Virus record (IMG/VR): IMGVR_UViG_3300025138_000326
Span: 1 to 24,966 of that record
DNA: 24,966 nt
Source of the DNA: a virus
Strand: one strand, 5' to 3'
Positions 21,411-24,966 of this stretch are shown one piece after another. Position 1 is the stretch's first letter. The number at the start of each line of letters is the position of its first letter. Both the position numbers and the translations under genes were made by a program. The notes under the pieces are model-generated. The model searched no databases and was not told the DNA's origin. It saw only the letters and a program-made list of their open reading frames with translations.

Positions 21411-24400
21411 ATGGCAATACAGTTTATTAATGATCTTAGTGTAACAGGAAATGCAACGTTTTCTACAACAGGAGTTACTGACAATATAGTTTTAACTTCT
21501 ACAGATACATCTGCTTCTTCTGCACCAGATTTAGTGTTATATAGAAATGCTGCTGTTGCAGACTCAGACACGTTAGGTGTTGTAGAATACAAAGGTAAGA
21601 ATGGTATGGTTCCAGGTTCGGGGACTCCATTAACTTATAATGCTATTTACTCAAGAATAGCTGATGCTTCAAATAATCAATCTATATTAACTTTATCTGC
21701 TCACAAAGGAAACGGTAGTGGATCTTTTATTCACGCTGTTAATGTTTCTGCTATTGGTACAAATAACTCAGCTACAGGAGCAATACTTATAAATCCTTCA
21801 AGTGATTTTCAATTACCTTCATATAATTTAGATGTAAATGGAGATGCTTATATATCAAATGATGTACTTATAAATGGTGATCTTTCATTAGATAACATAA
21901 CAAACGCCTCTACCGATACTGATAAGTTTGTAGTTGCAGACAATGGTGTGATTAAATACAGAACTGGAGCACAAGTACTAAGTGATATTGGTGGTGCTCC
22001 TGCAACTGGTGGTGCTTACTTACCACTTGCTGGAGGAACAATATCAGGAAATCCAGGAACCCTGCTTATTAGTGGTCTTTCTAATTACACAGGTTTAACA
22101 GTTAAAGGCTCTGGAGCAGCAAGGCCTGGTATTACTTGGTCAAATGTAAATCAGGGAGACTTAGGAATTATATATGGTACAGAAAACAATGCTTTAGTTA
22201 TTGCAACAGGCGCCAGCGGGTTAACTGCTTTAACTTTAGACTCTTCACAAAACGCAACTTTTGAAGGAACAATAACTGCTTCAAAAAATCAAAATGCTAC
22301 AAGTAGTTTTACATTCCAAAATACAGATACAACTGGAACAAGCGTTAGAACACATTTAAACGCTACTGCAGGAAATAGGTCAATAAGATTAGAAGCTATC
22401 CATAGCGATTACAGTTATGTTGTAAGTAATAATGCAAGAATGTATTTACAAACTAATAATGGTTCTAATAATGCCTTATTCTTAGATGGTGATAACGCAA
22501 CTTTTGCAGGTTTAGTATCTGGTATAACACCTACTGCTGCTGCTAACTTTACAACTAAAGCTTACGTAGATGCTCAAGGAGGTGTAGGTGTTTACTTACC
22601 ACTAGCCGGTGGGACAATGACAGGCGTAACACAATTTAATGATCACACGCAACACGGAGACCAAGTATCAGCAAAATGGGGAGCTGGCAATGATTTAACA
22701 ATTGATCATGACGCTACAGATAGTTATATTACAAATAAAACAGGCGATTTATATATTACAAATCAAGCAGATGATAAAGATATTGTATTTAGAACAGACA
22801 ATGGTCAAGGTGCAGAAGAAGTTTATTTACGCCTTGATGGCAGCAACAGGTCTATAATTGTAACAGCAGCTTTAGGAGTGTACCATAATGATGGTATTGC
22901 ATCTAGATTTGGTGATGATGGAGATCTTCAAATCTATCACGATGGCAGTAATAGTTATATAGATGAAACAGGAACAGGTAGTTTATATATTAAAAGTGCT
23001 GGTGCAATAAGATTGCAAAGTGATACTGGTGAAAATATGATTTACGCAGTAAATGATGGTGCTGTAAATTTATATCATAATGGTGCAAAAAAGTTTGAAA
23101 CAACAAGCACAGGGGTTAATGTGGTAGGAGAAGTTGTTTCAGGTTCTTCTTTAGTAAGTTTATCAACATCAACAGGTTCAATAATAAGAACTACTACAAA
23201 TGTAGAACCTTTTTTAGCATTTCAAAGAAACTCAGGAACTAATGGGGTAGGTGTTTTAAGATTATTAGATGGTGGCGATTTAGCATTTGATACAGGTGCT
23301 ACAGGAGCTGGTCAATCAACAAGATTAACTATTGATGGATCAACAGGCAACGCAACTTTTGGAGGAAATATAACAATAGATAAAGCAAGTCCTTATATAA
23401 GATTAAATGATTCATCTGTAGCAAATCAAGAACTTGCAATAACACAATCTGGTTCAACCGCTAATTTCCAAACTAGAGGCGGAGCAAGTACTCAAGGTCA
23501 ATTTATATTTAAACAGACAGATGGAACAACAAGTAGTAATACTTTAATTCTAGATCAACAATTTAATGCAACTTTTGTAGGAGATTTAACTGTTTCAGGA
23601 GGAGACATTACTCTTGGAGGTACAGGACGTATTCAAGGGGTAGATACAGTAAGTTCTGGAACTGACGCAGCAAATAAAACTTATGTAGACAATGCTGTTT
23701 CAGGTGTAGGTACAGTAACAAGTGTTACAAGTGGTAATGCTAGTACTATAACTATGGGTGGTACCAGTACAGATCCAACTGTTAGTGCTAATACAGGTAC
23801 AGTTAGTGCTTCTTCATCAAACTTAGCAACTGGGGCTCAAATACAAACAGCTATTAATACAGCTACAACAGGAGCTTTAAAATTTGTAAGTGAATGGGAT
23901 GCTTCAGGTTTAGGTGGTGGTGGTACTCCAGATTTAACACAAACTTCAACACACATACCAGGTAGTTACTATATAGTAAGTGCGTCTGGTAGTGCTACAC
24001 CAAATGGATCAGGCACAACTCCTAATAATTGGGCTATAGGTGATTGGTGTATTAGAGCAGATTTAGCTACAGATACATGGCAAAAACTTGACAATACACA
24101 AGTAGGTAATGTGCAAGGTTCACGTTTAACTACAAGAGGTGTTGCACTTTGGACAGGTATAAATGATATATCATCAACTTCAGTATTTATTACTTCAGGC
24201 GCAAACTTAGAGGCTGGAACAACAACAGCTACTCAAGATAGAGCTATTAGATCTTTAGCTGGAGATGGATATAAAGCTGGGTTTGAAGCATATGGTAACT
24301 CTCAAGGTACAGGATATGTTTATGTAGGACAATCAACTACTTATGGTGGAGGTATGTTTTACAATGGTGATGGATCACCTGCTTTCCCAGCAACTGGAGA

Positions 24401-24966
24401 GAGTAGTGATACAATTGCTTTCTATAGAAAAAATGCTGGTACAAATGAAGTTGTATTTTATTATGGTTATAGTTCTAATCATGTATATTTTAGAGGAGGT
24501 ATTAATATAGGTACTATTACAAACGTCACATTTGATACTGATAAATTTTTGGTATCAAACTCAGGAGAAGTTATGTATAGGACTGGTGCTGAAGTAAGGA
24601 GTGACATTGGAGCTGGTACATCTAGTTTAACTTTAGGAACAACATCAACTACAGCATTAGCTGGTAATACAACAACTATATCCTCAACTCAAGCATCTGA
24701 TATAACTGCTAATAACGCTAAAGTAACTGATACAGGTGTACCAGCTATATTAAGTGATGGTACTTCACCATCATTGAATTCAGGTATATCAGCTGCTGAG
24801 GTGCGTTCATTAATTGGTGCTGGAACAAGCTCATCAACTGGTAATGTTACAACAAGTGGATTAACAGCAGGAAGAGTTTCCTTTGCTACATCAGGAACAA
24901 ATATAGAAGACCAAGGTAATTTTACTTATAATAATTCTACACAAACTTTAGATGTAAATGGATTAA
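21411..24966 (+). CDS. tail fibre protein 2 (runs off the window)
   Basis: An uninterrupted frame of at least 1185 residues starts at ATG 21411 and has no stop before the window ends. The N-terminus MAIQFINDLSVTGNATF is paralogous to that of fibre 1. The chain then carries modules seen in marine phage fibres: DKFVVADNGVIKYRTGAQ (residue 171 on), YLPLAGGT twice, TKAYVDAQGG, DLQIYHDGSNSYIDETGTGS and NLYHNGAKKFETTSTGVNV. A domain homologous in pattern to fibre 1 residues 353-438 lies at about 821-895 (FVSEWDAS to GSYYIVSASG to GDWCIRAD to TWQKLDN). Another copy of the DKFVV module occurs at 1044. The likely role is host-receptor binding. The C-terminus, which often carries the receptor-specific tip or a chaperone, is outside the window. 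Confidence 0.85.
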   Translation, partial: MAIQFINDLSVTGNATFSTTGVTDNIVLTSTDTSASSAPDLVLYRNAAVADSDTLGVVEYKGKNGMVPGSGTPLTYNAIYSRIADASNNQSILTLSAHKGNGSGSFIHAVNVSAIGTNNSATGAILINPSSDFQLPSYNLDVNGDAYISNDVLINGDLSLDNITNASTDTDKFVVADNGVIKYRTGAQVLSDIGGAPATGGAYLPLAGGTISGNPGTLLISGLSNYTGLTVKGSGAARPGITWSNVNQGDLGIIYGTENNALVIATGASGLTALTLDSSQNATFEGTITASKNQNATSSFTFQNTDTTGTSVRTHLNATAGNRSIRLEAIHSDYSYVVSNNARMYLQTNNGSNNALFLDGDNATFAGLVSGITPTAAANFTTKAYVDAQGGVGVYLPLAGGTMTGVTQFNDHTQHGDQVSAKWGAGNDLTIDHDATDSYITNKTGDLYITNQADDKDIVFRTDNGQGAEEVYLRLDGSNRSIIVTAALGVYHNDGIASRFGDDGDLQIYHDGSNSYIDETGTGSLYIKSAGAIRLQSDTGENMIYAVNDGAVNLYHNGAKKFETTSTGVNVVGEVVSGSSLVSLSTSTGSIIRTTTNVEPFLAFQRNSGTNGVGVLRLLDGGDLAFDTGATGAGQSTRLTIDGSTGNATFGGNITIDKASPYIRLNDSSVANQELAITQSGSTANFQTRGGASTQGQFIFKQTDGTTSSNTLILDQQFNATFVGDLTVSGGDITLGGTGRIQGVDTVSSGTDAANKTYVDNAVSGVGTVTSVTSGNASTITMGGTSTDPTVSANTGTVSASSSNLATGAQIQTAINTATTGALKFVSEWDASGLGGGGTPDLTQTSTHIPGSYYIVSASGSATPNGSGTTPNNWAIGDWCIRADLATDTWQKLDNTQVGNVQGSRLTTRGVALWTGINDISSTSVFITSGANLEAGTTTATQDRAIRSLAGDGYKAGFEAYGNSQGTGYVYVGQSTTYGGGMFYNGDGSPAFPATGESSDTIAFYRKNAGTNEVVFYYGYSSNHVYFRGGINIGTITNVTFDTDKFLVSNSGEVMYRTGAEVRSDIGAGTSSLTLGTTSTTALAGNTTTISSTQASDITANNAKVTDTGVPAILSDGTSPSLNSGISAAEVRSLIGAGTSSSTGNVTTSGLTAGRVSFATSGTNIEDQGNFTYNNSTQTLDVNGL
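21921..21992 (+). repeat. fibre module repeat, copy 1
   Basis: Residues 171-194 of fibre 2 (DKFVVADNG to RTGAQVLSDIG) align without gaps to 24 residues near the window end, with 15 identical positions. It is followed by a YLPLAGGT segment. Confidence 0.8.
24540..24611 (+). repeat. fibre module repeat, copy 2
   Basis: Residues 1044-1067 of fibre 2 (DKFLVSNSG to RTGAEVRSDIG) form the second copy of the 24-residue module. The related phrase AAEVRSLIGAGTSS follows shortly after, so this end of the protein may be built from further decayed copies. Confidence 0.8.

Noticed and set aside
21323-21592. Minus-strand ORF of 89 codons
   Set aside because: Covers the end of fibre 1, the intergenic motif and the start of fibre 2; antisense to well-supported coding sequence.
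1-24966. tRNA genes, CRISPR arrays, insertion sequences, integrase or attachment site
   Set aside because: No cloverleaf with a TTCRANY-type arm, no regularly spaced direct repeats, no transposase or recombinase motif was found by reading both strands.

Overview
The window looks like the virion-assembly, packaging and adsorption region of an AT-rich tailed phage (class Caudoviricetes) that infects a Bacteroidota (Flavobacteriia-like) host, probably aquatic. The host is inferred. Coding sequences follow each other on the + strand with gaps of mostly 1-130 bases. Almost no start has a Shine-Dalgarno sequence; starts instead sit in an A/T-rich context such as AAATTATGGCA. The fibre genes use phrases common in marine phage tail proteins. 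No integrase, tRNA, IS element, CRISPR array or host gene was seen, and every supported gene is on the + strand.

Layout. (1) 1-2071: the 3' end of an unidentified gene, a fibre-like protein with YadA-head-like repeats, and a small very basic protein. (2) 2155-4485: a small helical protein, a peptidoglycan-binding/amidase endolysin, a winged-helix-like protein overlapping an HU/IHF-like protein, a Cys-rich zinc-ribbon-like protein and a possible 29-residue ORF. (3) 4490-14166: the packaging and head module, with a PD-(D/E)XK nuclease, a candidate small terminase, a GroES-like co-chaperonin, the large terminase, a portal-like protein, a scaffold-like protein and the major capsid protein candidate. 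A strong terminator follows the capsid gene. (4) 14234-19413: minor head, connector and tail proteins, including a 504-residue structural protein with its own upstream regulatory region and terminator, then a run of Cys-rich small proteins. (5) 19434-24966: two tandem fibre genes that share an N-terminal motif and an internal domain; the second runs off the window.

How the parts fit: the scaffold and portal nucleate the prohead, capsid protein folding may be helped by the phage GroES-like protein working with host GroEL, and the terminase fills the head. Downstream proteins close the head and build the tail, the fibres bind the host, and the amidase lyses it. Terminators after the two genes that look most highly expressed (capsid and the 504-residue protein), and a repeated intergenic motif TTTGTATATTA before three late genes, suggest several transcription units within the late region.

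Gene content and order (nuclease, terminase, portal, scaffold, capsid, HU/IHF-like protein, amidase) recall crAss-like phages and related Bacteroidota phages, but this is not proven here. No tape measure, sheath or polymerase gene is visible, so tail type is open. The most notable points are the co-chaperonin embedded in the head module, the repeated promoter-like motif, 10-base-phased repeats before the capsid start codon, and the Cys-rich tail block.
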